A stretch of DNA of 64,000 nucleotides from Siderastrea siderea (Eukaryota > Cnidaria > Anthozoa > Scleractinia > Rhizangiidae), in the NCBI GenBank assembly GCA_964030785.1, contig OZ034973.1, positions 1,260,132 to 1,324,131 on the forward strand, in the 5' to 3' direction. The notes beneath the pieces are model-generated. The model worked only from the letters and a program-made list of their open reading frames with translations. It ran no database searches and had not been told where the DNA came from. Shown in pieces: positions 1 through 11,800 of this stretch (position 1 is its first letter; every line of letters starts with the position of its first letter). The translations under genes were made by a program, and so were the position numbers.

Positions 1-1087
1 GAGGCGACTTAAGTCGACTTTGGGCGACTTTAGGTGACTTAAGGTCCCAGAGTAGGCCTAAAGGAGTAAATTTGCTTAAGTTTAACTAAGGACTTTCCTT
101 GAAGTAAACTCTACTCTAAAGTGGACTCGAAAAGGATTTCCCTGCTCTACTTTAATAGTTGACTTTATAAGTTAGTCTTGGGCAAGTTGGAAGGGGGTTG
201 TTCCTTCCTGTATAACTTATGTAGGCAAATGCCGCTCACATTATTTGTTGTCGTCTTAAATAAGCCGATATTTTTTTTTTCAGTTTTGATGCCAGAAAGG
301 GTTTAGACCTTAATAGTGTGTTCTGCATACGGTTAAATAAAATTTGTATTCGGTCTAAGATAGTCCAACGGCAAAGAATTCTAGGGGGAACAACTCCACC
401 CACAACCTCACCCAGTTATGTCACTCCAATCCATACTTAAGGAGATTGGGTTGAATGTTTGACATACCCTTAAAACATCAGGACTCTTGTCAGAATTAAT
501 TGCATCCAGGAGTTCTGTTGCTTCAATACACGAACAACGACAGAGTTGTCGTGTCTTGTACGTCAGGATACCTTTCTGTAATAGGACTACATTGTTGTCA
601 ACTTACTGAATGAGAATTATTCCGATAAGTGCTAATTGGGCAAGGTGGTAGGCCAAATTCAATTTGGCAGTCACAATAATTTTTTTTTACTGGAATCCAG
701 TTATTTTCAACCTGGGCCAGCATGTGTAGTCCTTGTTCTTTTTATTCTTTACTGCATCACTTGCTATCTAATGTCGGAAATAATTAGAAAGTTGCTAGTA
801 TGTAATTTTATACAAGCAATATCATTAGGTTGCATAATTGATCGACATTAATTTACAAATGCGTATCTTCCGCAAGTTCTGCCTCGCCGATTACCTCGTC
901 AAACCTCCACATAGCAGTCTGAAAATAGCAAAACCAAAAATGAGAACTGATTGTACATGTGGTGACTTAAAGCCTGGAAGCAGAAGGAAGGAAGCTTGCA
1001 TCACGTGGAACCAAAAGCTCAACCAGCGCAGAGCAGAGTTGAAAGAGTTTACGGAGCCTTTCGCACCATCTGGCACGCAAGGGTTAA

Positions 1088-1384
1088 AGGGGCATAGTCA
1101 CGAGGATTTCGCAGATTTTTGGTCAAAGCTGTGCTAGAATTATCGGTAGCTAACTTTATCCATGCCCAACATTGTGTTTAAACATTCAAAGGAAAATATT
1201 AACTTAATTTCATTAAGAGAAAACAAACCATGACCATTCAATATCGATTTAATGTCAACACGCTGAAGAATTTGAAAAGTTTAGCCTTATTTTCTCAAGT
1301 TGCAATCCATTTCCATGGCGTTCATTGATATGAGGACATATTTTTGATTTTGAAAGTGAACTAAAATAGCGTGACTGTGCCCCT
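1088..1384. mobile_element. TTAA-flanked MITE, present in copy 1 only
   Basis: A 297-bp insertion with terminal inverted repeats AGGGGCATAGTCACG and CGTGACTGTGCCCCT, flanked on both sides by TTAA (1084-1087 and 1385-1388). The homologous point in copy 2 (about 8750) has an uninterrupted GGGTTAAAGAAG, an empty site. TTAA target choice is typical of piggyBac-type elements; the family assignment is inference. Confidence 0.85.
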
Positions 1385-1445
1385 TTAAAAAAGAACATCG
1401 CAGTCTTCAGATGTTCTGCGAGAAGAGGAAGCCACATCCATCATT

Positions 1446-1490
1446 TTATACATACGCTTCGTTCACTACGTCGTCCACTGTTCCGTTTAT
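1446..1490 (-). CDS. Second copy of the gene A terminal coding exon (possible alternative last exon)
   Basis: On the minus strand a polypyrimidine tract ending TTTACAG is followed by 45 bases reading INGTVDDVVNEAYV and a TAA stop in phase 0. It aligns with the 45-base exon at 8816-8860 ([14 protein letters not shown]) and with the gene B last exon at 54509-54556 ([15 protein letters not shown]). The acceptor and reading frame are intact, so it could be spliced to the cytoplasmic-tail exon at 10987-11115 as an alternative terminus. It could instead be a silent duplicate. A weak match to the end of the tail exon (about 3130-3150, with a GC in place of the GT donor) may be a further remnant. Confidence 0.6.
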   Translation of the reverse strand: MNGTVDDVVNEAYV

Positions 1491-2308
1491 CTGTAAAGAG
1501 CAAGAGGAATGCAAAGCTTAAAGCATTTCTGTTATACTGCTTATATTAGCTATGTAAGGTAAATTTTGAACTAGTTTTTAACTTAATCGTAGCTCTTTTA
1601 TGCAAATATTGGAGACATTGGACAGTAATGGAAAAAGGGCCATATAAAAGTGAATTATTAGTTCTATTATTAAGCTTTCAAGATTACGCACTTTTGTAGC
1701 AATAATTAAGGTGGTAGATATATAGCTTTGATTAAAATGCAAGCCACAAACAACTTACAACTGTTTTCTATTTGTCGCGTTAAAAAAAGGTTGACATGGA
1801 CGGTGATTACAAATGGACATGGACAGTGACAAAGTTACATTACATAAAAGTTACAAATAGTTAAGTCACCACAGCCCTACAAAGTGTCACTGCAACGCCA
1901 AAGGCCAGTAGGAGAGAAGCACAAGAACATACTTAAACTTAAAGGTTCTTAAACACAAGTGTTCGTGAGCCGTCAACCGGAAGTTGAATGTTTCCTTTTT
2001 TGGCTTGTTTTTGCTCCTCACTCATGGTTGGAAAACTCTTGTTGTGGTGTCCGGTGACTTGACATCACGTTAAAATGCGTCACAATGAAAACATTCAACT
2101 TTCGGCTGCTGTCCCTCTCGTGAGCTATGGACGGCTCGCAAGGTATGGCAAAGCTTAATCCTGTTCAGACCGAGCTTTTGGGGGCTTTCTGGGACCGGGA
2201 TCACCTGTAACTTTAAAACCGCTCAAGCCTTGGACACCAAGTTTACCGAGGATAATATACACGTTTACTGAGGATAATGTGCACATGTCTTTATTGGATT
2301 TTATTGAT

Positions 2309-2410
2309 TTTGATAGATAGATAGCTAGATAGATAGCCTTATTAAAAGTAAAATCATTGCAGCCCCCGGGCCGGCTGAAATGCGACCTACTTTACAATGT
2401 AAATATTATT
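2309..2410 (-). mobile_element. LINE 3'-end stub with tetranucleotide tail
   Basis: This roughly 100-bp block interrupts copy 1 and is missing at the matching point of copy 2 (about 10080). Read on the minus strand it ends TTTAATAAGGCTATC followed by (TATC)n, which resembles the 3' terminus of a non-LTR retrotransposon with a simple-repeat tail. It has no coding content. Confidence 0.5.
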
Positions 2411-2780
2411 TATTGGTTGTCGCTTAAAGGGATTTGAAATTAAAAATTTGGAGAGAGCCTAAAAAGCCCCCCTCCTAGGTCCGGATAGGGTTAAGGGTTA
2501 ATCAAGTGTTTGTAGCACAAGGAGGTGTATCCATGGTACCAGTGCAACGTTCATACAAGTTCAAGTCATTCCGGGTCCCTCTAGTGGCTCCGTATTCACA
2601 CTTGGCATGAAACCGGAGGAAAAGCTCATATCTGTACGGCGTGTTATACTTGTGCGAGTTGACCCCGGTGACTGTGCGGGATCGAGATTCTTATCCCGGT
2701 ACAAAAGCTCCTACCGGTATCGTGTGAATGCGGTGTAAGTGACTCTTCGTTTCACGTTCCCATTAGTTTTAAACATTTGA

Positions 2781-2923
2781 CCCCAGTTGTTCAAAAGTTG
2801 GATAGCGCTATCCACTGGATAAATCACTATCCAGTGGATAAGTGTTAGGGAAACCAATGGCGTTATCCACTGGATGGAGATTTATCCGGTGGATAGCGCT
2901 ATTCAACTTTTGAACAACTGGGG
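2781..2923. mobile_element. Hairpin MITE, younger copy
   Basis: About 143 bp bounded by CCCCAGTTGTTCAAAAGTTG and its inverse, with inner inverted TATCCACTGGAT motifs. It is absent from copy 2, where the flanks (AAACGTCTGGCTCTGG, near 10460) are continuous. It therefore inserted after the duplication, next to an older relative at 2931-3053. Confidence 0.75.
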
Positions 2924-2930
2924 CCTGGCT

Positions 2931-3053
2931 CTGGTTGTTCAAAGAGCAGATAACTCTATCCACCGGGTGAATCACCGATCCGGTGGAAAACACTTATTCG
3001 CTGGATAGCAATTTATCCTGTGGATAGCGTTATCCACCCTTTGAACAACCGGG
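2931..3053. mobile_element. Hairpin MITE, older copy
   Basis: About 120 bp of the same hairpin family, starting GGTTGTTCAAAGAG and ending TTTGAACAACC, with inner TATCCACCGG motifs. It is present in both duplicated segments (counterpart at 10470-10592), so it was there before the duplication. Confidence 0.65.
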
Positions 3054-3685
3054 CCCTGTTCAAGAACTCGACTAACACCGTCAGGAAAATGGTTTATGCT
3101 GAAACGTGACAAATAGTTTTCATTTCTTGCCGGAGTGACATTCGTTCCGATATCAGGTAAACACCCCGGCCCCTGAAGCAACTCTGAAGGAACTAAGAGT
3201 ATTACAACTCCCCTTCCCTACCCCTAGACGGGATGCGAGTTTATCGCAAGGTCTCTCCAGCCTAGCACTTTGCTGAGTTTGTCTAACGGCACGCCGGTAT
3301 TCATGTATGGAGGGTATGCAACCAGTCCCTGGAGATTCAACGGATGATGTCGTGGCGGCCATGTTGGTGTACCATAACAAAAGGAACTTTTTGTTTGGTA
3401 CATTGTACCACTTGTACCATTAATTTGCCATTTTGCAGACAACTGGGAAAACACTGCATTCGTCCGATCTACAAGGGATGCGTTAACAAATCAACACGCC
3501 TTGTGCTAGCTGCTTTCAAAGCGGAAAAACGTAAATCCATGACATTATAAATTGCTTAGTATCTTAAAATGAATGAAACTCACCTTTCTTTCGAATCTTC
3601 AACTAACGTTTGATCTCAAACGGCAGATAGTGGAAGAAACAGTGAATTCCTCTGATCAACAGAGGCTCTGGTACACTTCTCACCT

Positions 3686-5014
3686 CATCCTCGGAGACCC
3701 AGGGGCAGCTAGTCGGAACGACGGGATTTTCATGGGCGAAAGTTTACAACAAGATCGGGAGAGCCCCTGGGCACTTACTCTTACCGAACGAGTTCCAGAA
3801 GCGTTTGAAATCCCGCCTTCTGATTGGCCAGAAAAAATATTTTTCTGGCCAATCAGCGAAGAGGAACAGCCGGGCGACTCTCATGTCTTCTTACACGAAG
3901 TTGTTTTCCTCATCGAACGCCGTAGTAGCGTGGCCCGTTCAACGGGAACATTTTTGAGGAGAGCTTCAGAAAAAATAAATAAATGATAAATAAACGAAGT
4001 CGAGGAAATCGCAAACTATAACGTGGCCGCAAGAAAACAAACACTCACTGGGGATTTTTCACGGCGGACTTATCGAAGGTATCGTAAATTTTTAGAGCTA
4101 GCGACTTCCCCTTTGTCAAGTGTTGCATGAGGCTAATAGCTACTCGAGTAAACGATGTTACTAATTATTTCTCCTTGTTCGTTGAACTACGTCTGAAACT
4201 TGCGGGCCACGCAACTATGTCGCTTGAGCGTGGGAACCACAGTTATACAAAGCGTAATATGAGTGTTTGTATCGAACTGAAATTCGATCGAAAATAATCG
4301 GCGGTTTTCCACTGAAAATGCATTAAAATGGAAATACAGATTGAAAAACATTACCTGCTATGTGTTTGCTGCGTTTTTATTGCTTTTCCGAGCTTCTGGA
4401 GGCCGATCTGGGCGATTTTCTGCTTAACGGTCGATGCGACGTCATGTTACCTACTAGAGAGAACTAGTTCTCTCTAGTACGTGACATGACACGCTCGATC
4501 AACGTAGTTGCGTGGCCCGTGCATCAGAGATGGAAAGTTTCAGACGAAGATCAACGAAGAAGGAGAAATAATTAGTTACATTGGAGAAAGGGGAAGTCGC
4601 TAGCTCTAAAAATTTGCGATACCTTCGATAAGTCCGCCGTGAAAAATCCCCAGTGAGTATTTGTTTTCTTGCGGCCACGTTATAGTTTGCGATTTCCTCG
4701 ACTTCGTTTATTTATTATTTATTTATTTTTTCTGAAGCTCTCCTAAAAAATGTTCCCGTTGAACGGGCCACGCTACTACGGCGTTCGATGAGGAAAATAA
4801 CCTCGTGTAAGAAGACATGAGAGTCGCCCGGCTGTTCCTCTCCGCTGATTGGCCAGAAAAATATTTTTCTGGCCAATCAGAAGGCGGGATTTCAAACGCT
4901 TCTGGAACTCGTTCGGTAAGAGTAAGTGCCCAGGGGCTCTCCCGCTCTTGTTGTAAACTTTCGCCCATGAATATCCCGTCGTCCCGACTAGCTGCCCCTG
5001 GGTCTCCGAGGATG
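3686..5014. mobile_element. Foldback element A with 9-bp TSD (MULE-like, non-autonomous)
   Basis: A 1329-bp element with inverted arms of about 450-500 bp, starting CATCCTCGGAGACCCAGG and ending with its inverse. The flanking 9-bp direct repeat TTCTCACCT (3677-3685 and 5015-5023) marks the insertion. A central palindrome lies near 4450-4475. Long inverted arms and a 9-bp duplication fit Mutator-like foldback elements (inference). The ORFs inside the arms are mirror images of each other and show no transposase motif. A second copy is at 5343-6566. Confidence 0.9.
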
Positions 5015-5342
5015 TTCTCACCTATGTAGGATGCCTACTTCGGTTCAGTGATTCACTAAGAAATTAAATTGGTTCCTTGTTAAGAGAAAAAGACATTTCC
5101 GTAATAGCAAAACAATAAGACTGTTTGTCATACTCAACATTCTATGTAAATTTAAATCTTGCATATTTATAAACAATCACTTTTAACCTTATTTGACTGC
5201 TGTACCTTTGTAGCTCCGCCCGCCTCGATTGGCTTCTGTTATTTGCGGGCGGAACCAAACCTTCAATTATTCGTATTTTATTAGTACTTAATAATTTTTG
5301 TATTTAATAATGTATGTATTTTTGTGAATTTGTGAATAAACT

Positions 5343-6566
5343 CATCCTCGGAGACCCAGGGGCAGCTAGTCGGGACGACGGGATATGCATGGGCGAAAGT
5401 TTACAACAAGAGCGGGAGAGCCCCTGGGCACTTACTCTTACCGAACGAGTTCCAGAAGCGTTTGAAATCCCGCCTTCTGATTGGCCAGAAAAAATATTTT
5501 TCTGACCAATCAGCGAAGAGGAACAGCCGGGCGACTCTCATGTCTTCTTTCACGAGGTTGTTTTCCTCATCGAACGCCGTAGTAGCGTGGCCCGTTCAAA
5601 GGGAACATTTTGAGGAGAGCTTCAGAAAAAATAAATAAATAATAAATAATAAATGAACGAAGTCGAGGAAATCGCAAGCTATAACGTGGCCGCAAGAAAA
5701 CAAACACTCACTAGGGATTTTTTACGGCGGACTTATCGAAGGTATCGTAAATTTTTAGAGCTAGCGACTTCCCCTTTTCAAGTGTTGCATTAGGCTAATA
5801 GCTACTCGAGTAAACGATGTTACTAATTATTTCTCCTTGTTCGTTGAACTACGTCTAAAACTTTCCAGGGGGATCTCCGATGCACGGGCCACGCAACGAT
5901 GTCGCTCGAGCGTGGGAACCACAGTTAACCAAAGCGTAATATGAGTGTTTGTATGGAACTGAAATTCGATCGAAAATAATCGGCGGTTTTCCGCTGAAAA
6001 TGCATTAAAATGGAAATACAGTTTGAAAAACATTACCTGCTATGTGTTTGCTGCGTTTTTATTGCTTTTCCGAGCTTCTGGAGGCCGATCTTCAGACGAA
6101 GATCAACGAAGAGGGAGAAATAATTAGTTACATTGGAGAAAGGGGAAGTCGCTAGCTCTAAAAATTGGCGATACCTTCGATAAGTCCGCCGTGAAAAATT
6201 CCCTGTGAGTGTTTGTTTTCTTGCGGCCACGTTATAGTTTGCGATTTCCTCGACTTCGTTTATTTTTTGTTTATTTATTTTTTCTGAAGCTCTCCTCAAA
6301 AATGTTCCCGTTGAACGGGCCACGCTACTACGGCGTTCGATGAGGAAAACAACCTCGTGTAAGAAGACATGATAGTCGCCCGGCTGTTCCTCTTCGCTGA
6401 TTGGCCAGAAAAATATTTTTTCTGGCCAATCAGAAGGCGGGATTTCAAACGCTTCTGAAACTCGTTCGGTAGGAATAAGTGCCCAGGGGCTCTCCCGCTC
6501 TTGTTGTAAACTGTCGCCCATGAAATCCCGTCGTCCCGACTAGCTGTCCCTGGGTCTCCGAGGATG
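5343..6566. mobile_element. Foldback element B with 9-bp TSD (same family as element A)
   Basis: A 1224-bp relative of element A with the same termini (CATCCTCGG and CCGAGGATG) and the same arm order. It is flanked by the 9-bp direct repeat GAATAAACT (5334-5342 and 6567-6575). The centre lacks part of the loop present in A. Different target duplications show two independent insertions only about 330 bp apart. The spacer 5024-5333 has no gene. Confidence 0.9.
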
Positions 6567-6940
6567 GAATAAACTGCGTTTATTACCATTTCTAAGTACA
6601 TCATTAAAAGTGTTCTGAGTAATACCGTTCTGTTTCCATTACTCATTGCAGTCTGTATGTTAAACAAACTGAAACGTGGCTAATTTGTTTCTTCATTTTA
6701 TAGTGTTCCCAGTCAACTCAAGAATATATCGACACAAAACACAGAAGATTTGTTAATTGTTTATTGAAACATTTTTTTTTTAATCTGTTGTTACTTATCA
6801 AATTTGCCCAGGCGGAAATCTGCAGTAAGCCGCAAAATTACTGTATTCTGTCTTACCAAAGGGAGCATTCTGCTTATCTGAACCCCAGTACTACCCCCGC
6901 GGGCTTTTTAGACTGGTATTTCCCGAGAGCTAACAGACCA

Positions 6941-7171
6941 GGTGTGCGTTTCTCAAAAGCCCCGAAACTTGTCGGGTTGATTTCGGGAAAGATAATTTAC
7001 ACTGTATCTTGTAAAAAAAGAAGTTTCTAAGCTTGAAACTTTGCTTTTAGTTAAACATTTCTTCTCTTAAAGACAAGCCAAAATAACAGCTTTGTAGAAT
7101 GAGTGGTTCATATTTTTACGAATTGCTTTTCGGGACGAAAACTTTTTGGGACTTTCCAGAAACGAGCCCCA
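6941..7171. mobile_element. Possible MITE with degenerate ends
   Basis: GTGTGCGTTTCTCAAAAG near 6942 is loosely mirrored by CCAGAAACGAGCCCC near 7155-7170, with internal GCCCCGAAA and TTTCGGGAC motifs. A similar composition recurs at about 13510-13620 inside a gene A intron. The rest of 6576-7767 shows nothing I recognise. Confidence 0.3.
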
Positions 7172-8815
7172 GTTTACGGTTGGGGGAGGGTAAGTACTGT
7201 GGAGCAGTTTAGCATTTTGCATACAGTAATGTTAGGGTACCTCCGCACGGAAAAACTTCTTAAGTTTGAAAATAGTTTATAATAAATTAACTTCGATAAA
7301 TTGACAACTGGCATTTTTTACGTGACAAAACGCAAACGTGAAGTTATACTTTAAATGCCTGTTTGGTAGTTATGTGTTTCCACGACTTTCTGTCATCGTC
7401 TTGTTGTGCAATTCTTTTTCTACAAGCGTTTACAAGTTTGCCAACACAGAAAGGTATTGACAAGGCTAAGGTATATTTTCGCAGACAATCGCATAAATAT
7501 TTTCTAGCTATTATTTGGACGAGCATAAACGCCAACTTGATTTGCCAACACGAGCTGACAAAATTTAGTTTACCGTGCAAAGGTACCTCAGTTTAGGTTT
7601 ACAGATTTCTGTAAATGTTGTACTATCAGTAACGGCAGACGCATTTCACAAATTGGTCTTAAACATTTAAAACATTTTTCATTTTCTTCTGAGAAAAAGA
7701 AGGCACTAATAACTGTATAAAAAGCAATAAAACAGCCAAAATGGAGGAAATACTTCTATGTTGACACCACTTTGCTTAAGTTGAAGTCAAAAGCAATTAA
7801 ATAATTAATTTCGTTGAAGTAAACTCCACTCTAAAGCGGACTCGCAAAGGATTTCCCTGCTCTGTTCTAATAGTTGACTTTATAAGTTAGACCTGGGAGG
7901 GTTGGGGGGGGGGGGCTTTCCTAAGTAACTTTTGTAGGCATATGCCGCTCACCCTGTTTGTTAGTAATTTTTTTTAGTTTTGATGATATGCCAATAAGAG
8001 TTTAGACCTTACAAGTATCGTATGCATACGGTTAAATAAAATTGAATTCGGTCTAAAATAGTCCAAGGGCAAAGAATTGTGGGCGGAACAACTCCACCCA
8101 GTTTTTGGAGACATGTCACTCCAAGCCATACCTAAGGAGATTGGGTTGTTAAACTGATCATTATTTATTTTTATAGTTAGCCTTAAAACATGAGGACTCT
8201 TGAGAGATTTGTCGTGTCTCATACGTCAGAATACCTTTCTGCAATAAGACTATATGATGTCAACGTTACTGGGTAAGAATTATTCCGATGACTGCTAATT
8301 GGGCAAGGTGGTAGCCAAGTTCAAGTTGGCAGCCACAGATTTTTTTACTGGAGTCCAGTTATTTTCAAGTTGGACCAGTATGTATAGTCCTTGTTCTTTT
8401 TATTCTTTACTGGATCACTTGCTAGCTAGTGTCGGAAATAATTAGAAAGTTGCTTGTATGCAATTTTAGGAAAGCAATATAATTAGGTTGCTTAATTGAT
8501 CAACATTAATTTACATGTGCGTATCTTCTGCAAGTTGTGCCTCGGCGATGACATCGTCATCAAACCTCCACATAGCAGTCTGTAAAAAGCGAAACCAAAA
8601 ATAAGACCTGATTGTACGTGTGGTGACTTAAAGACTGGAAGCAGAAGGAAGGAAGCTTGCATCACGTGGAACCAAAAGCTCAATCAGCGCAGAGCATTCA
8701 GAGTTGAAAGAGTTTACGGAGACTTACGCACCATCTGGCGCGCAAGGGTTAAAGAAGAAGATTGCAGTCTTGAGCTTTAGATTTTCCGCGATAAGAGGAA
8801 GCCTCATCCATTATG

Positions 8816-8860
8816 CTATAGATGCGATTCGTTCACTAAGTCATCCACTTTTCCGTTCAT
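8816..8860 (-). CDS. Gene A last coding exon (proximal copy)
   Basis: The acceptor TTTTTACAG precedes 45 bases reading [14 protein letters not shown] and TAG. It starts in phase 0, matching the phase-0 donor of the tail exon at 10987. The pattern NG-x-VDD-x-VNE is shared with 1446-1490; the acidic residue followed by VVNE is also seen in gene B. The terminal four residues ESHL would fit a class I PDZ ligand (S/T-x-hydrophobic). The other two termini, EAYV and EAFI, would not. Confidence 0.7.
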   Translation of the reverse strand: MNGKVDDLVNESHL

Positions 8861-11800
8861 CTGTAAAAAGCAAGAGGAGTATCATAGCTTAAAGCACTAC
8901 AGTTTTACTCCTTATATTAGCTATTTAAAGGAGCTTTGTCACGGTATTTTCATTCATTTTTCTGATCTAACAAAATTACTTTCACATTGAAGGAAACCTC
9001 AAAATAATAGTTTCCCAAGGTAGAAAAACCCCAAAGAAGTAATAATAAGCCAAAACTAAACAAGGATGGTCAAGACTGAGGGAGATTAAGATGGATTACG
9101 AATGACAAACTTGAAAAAACTTGCCAATTTTTTCAAGATGCATTATCCGTGACCTAGCTCCTTTAAGGTAAATTTTGAACTAGTTTTTAACTTAATTTTA
9201 GCTCTCTTTGCAAATATTGGAGCTATTGGACAGTAATGGAAATAGAGTTACATAAAAGCTTATTAACCTTTCAAGTTTAAGCATTTTTATAGCAACCACT
9301 AAGGTAGACAGACGTACAACTTTGATTAAAAGGCAAGCTACAAAAAAACAACTTATAACTGGTTTCCATTTGTCGCGTTAAAAACAGATTGACATGGACA
9401 GCGATTACAAATAGACATGGACAGTTACATTACATTAAAGTTACAAATAGTTAGGTCACCACAGCCCTACAAAGTGTCTATTCAACGCCAAAGGTCCATG
9501 CAAGCAGGAGAGACGCCAAAGAATATACTTAAATGTAAAGGTACTTAAACACAAGCGTTCGTGAGCCGACGGAAGTTGAATGTTTCCTTTTTTGGCTTGG
9601 TTTTGCTCCTCACAAACGACCTCTTGTTGTGGTGTCCGGTGACTTGACATCACGTTAAAATGCGTCACAATGAAAACATTCAACTTTCGGCTGCTGTCCC
9701 TCTCGTGAGCTATGAACGGCTCGCAAGGTATGGCGAAGCTTAATCCTATTCAGACCGAGCTTTTAGGGGCTTTCTGGGACCGGGACCACCTGTAACTTTA
9801 AAACAGCTCAAGCCTTGGTCACCAAGTTCACCGAGGATAATATACAGTGGAATCCCGATTTTTCGAACCTCCTGGGGAAAAGCAAATTGGTTCGAATCAT
9901 TGAGGTGTTCGAAAAATCGGGGGTAAAATTACAGTGTTTGACTGGTGAGGGGAAATCAGTTTTGGTTCGAATTAGCGGGAGTTTCGAAAAACCGAGGGTT
10001 CGAGAAATCGGGATTCTACTGTACACGTTTACTGAGGATAATGTGCACATCTCTTTATTGGATTTTATTGTTTTTGGTTTTATATAATTGGTTGTCGCTT
10101 AAACTGATTTGAAATTAAAAATTTGGAGAGAGCCTCAAAAGCGCCCCCCCCCCCCTCCGCTCTCCCAGGTCCGGATAGGGTTAAGGGTTAATCAAGTGTT
10201 TGTAGCACAAGGGGGTGTATCCACGGTACCAGTGCGACGTTCATACAAGTTCAAGTCATTCCGGGTCCCTCTAGTGGCTCCGTATTCACACTTGGCATGA
10301 AACCGGAGGAAACGCTCGTATCTGTACGGCGTGTTATGCTTGTGCGAGTTGACTCCGGTGGCTGTGCGGGATGGAGATTCTTATTCCGGTACGAAAACTC
10401 CTACCGGTATCGTGTAAATGCGGTGTGACTCTTCGTTTCACGTTACTTTTAGTTTTAAACGTCTGGCTCTGGTTGTTCAAAGAGCGGATAACTCTATCCA
10501 CCGGAAAAATCACTATCCGGTGGATAACACTTATCCGCTGCATAGCGATTTATCCTGTGGATAGCGTTATCCAACTTCTGAACAAGGGGGCCCTTTTCAA
10601 GAACGCAACTAACACTGTCAGGAAAACGGTTTATACTAAAACATGACAAATAGTTTTCATTCCTTTTCTTTCACTCTAAAGGAACTAAGAGCATTACAAC
10701 TCCCCTTCCGTACCCCTAGACGGGATGCGAGTTTATCGCAAGGCCTCTCCAGCCTAGCATTCTGGTGAGTTTGTCTAACGTCTCGCCGGTACTCATGTAT
10801 GCATCTCAATCTGGTCCTGTTGATGAGCTGCCATATGGAGCAACGTTTCTTGTCTAATGAAATAAAATGGCGACAGGAGACCAGAACTGGAACCTTCGAC
10901 CTTTCGTTCATATCGAAAATCCGACAAGCTAACCACAACCACAACCACCGCTCTTGTAACATGGAAATAAAACATTGAATACTTACCGGAGTAACATTCG
11001 GTCTGTTGGCGTACTGGGCCCGCAACGGTTTGTCCTTTATGTCGGCCTGTAGTTCCCAATAGCCATCAAAGGCTATTATCTCCTTGCCTGTCGTTTTTTC
11101 ACGTTTGTACATCACCTGTTAAAAGAAAACGATGAAATATTAAATTGCGACAATGTGCACTGTATATGAAATAATCGTACACATGCAGTGCGGCCCCTCC
11201 AAACGTCGGAAAACTCAAAACGTTCAGGTAGAAGCCATTAACGATTAAAACTTTGCAACTGAAAGTGTCTTTGATAACAACATTTTCTGTTGGCCGCGGG
11301 GCTCAGAGTAAGCTACAAATTGTGGGGAAAATGTTGCAAAGTACAGACATTATTTGCGTGCGTGCTTGAAATTAAAGTGTTTGAGTTTCAAGGCCGTTCT
11401 CAGCCGTTGCAGTGTCGGCAGTAAATTAATTCAGTGTTTTATCTTTTTACAAATTCGAATTTATTACGACTCATGATTAAATAGCAGAACACGTTCCAGG
11501 AAGGAAATGAAAGTCTTTTCACTGACATTTCGTGCCAACAAAATATGGTATTACTCGCAGCTCACGAAAATACTTAATGCCTTCGTTATGTCACCTTGAA
11601 GGAGGACAATAATATATGTACTTACCACTAAGATGATGATTACCACAACAAGTATGAGAGCGACTATTGAAGCGACAATCAGTACAATGATCCACGTCTC
11701 AAGTTTGGAAGATTCTGTTGCTAAAAGAGCAGAATTAACGATTATTCCACGGAAATGAATCGAACATGAAATTACAGCCAATGCAACGCGTTGCGAATTT

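Larger units (their letters stand above)
72..3320. repeat. Segmental duplication, copy 1 (gene A 3' region)
   Basis: This stretch is colinear and same-orientation with 7768-10800. Shared landmarks include the block near 100-185 (matching 7814-7890), the 840-1080 block, the last-exon block at 1446-1490, and the block near 3200-3320. The two copies differ by discrete insertions that are separately annotated. The duplicated unit contains the terminal coding exon of the mucin gene plus downstream sequence. Apart from that exon and the inserted elements I see no gene in it; the short ORFs here are not conserved as reading frames between the copies. Boundaries are approximate, and the left one may lie near the window edge. 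Confidence 0.85.
7768..10800. repeat. Segmental duplication, copy 2 (gene A 3' region)
   Basis: Homologous to 72-3320 in the same orientation. It holds the proximal terminal exon of gene A (8816-8860). It carries two insertions lacking in copy 1 (8939-9162 and 9845-10021) and lacks three found there (1088-1384, 2309-2410 and 2781-2923). The pair therefore shows reciprocal filled and empty sites. Ends are approximate. Confidence 0.85.

Noticed and set aside
3573..3986. 137-codon plus-strand ORF and its mirrored versions at 4723-4968, 5314-5505 and 6033-6521
   Set aside because: Falls mostly in the inverted arms of the foldback elements and recurs only as arm copies; no protein motif.
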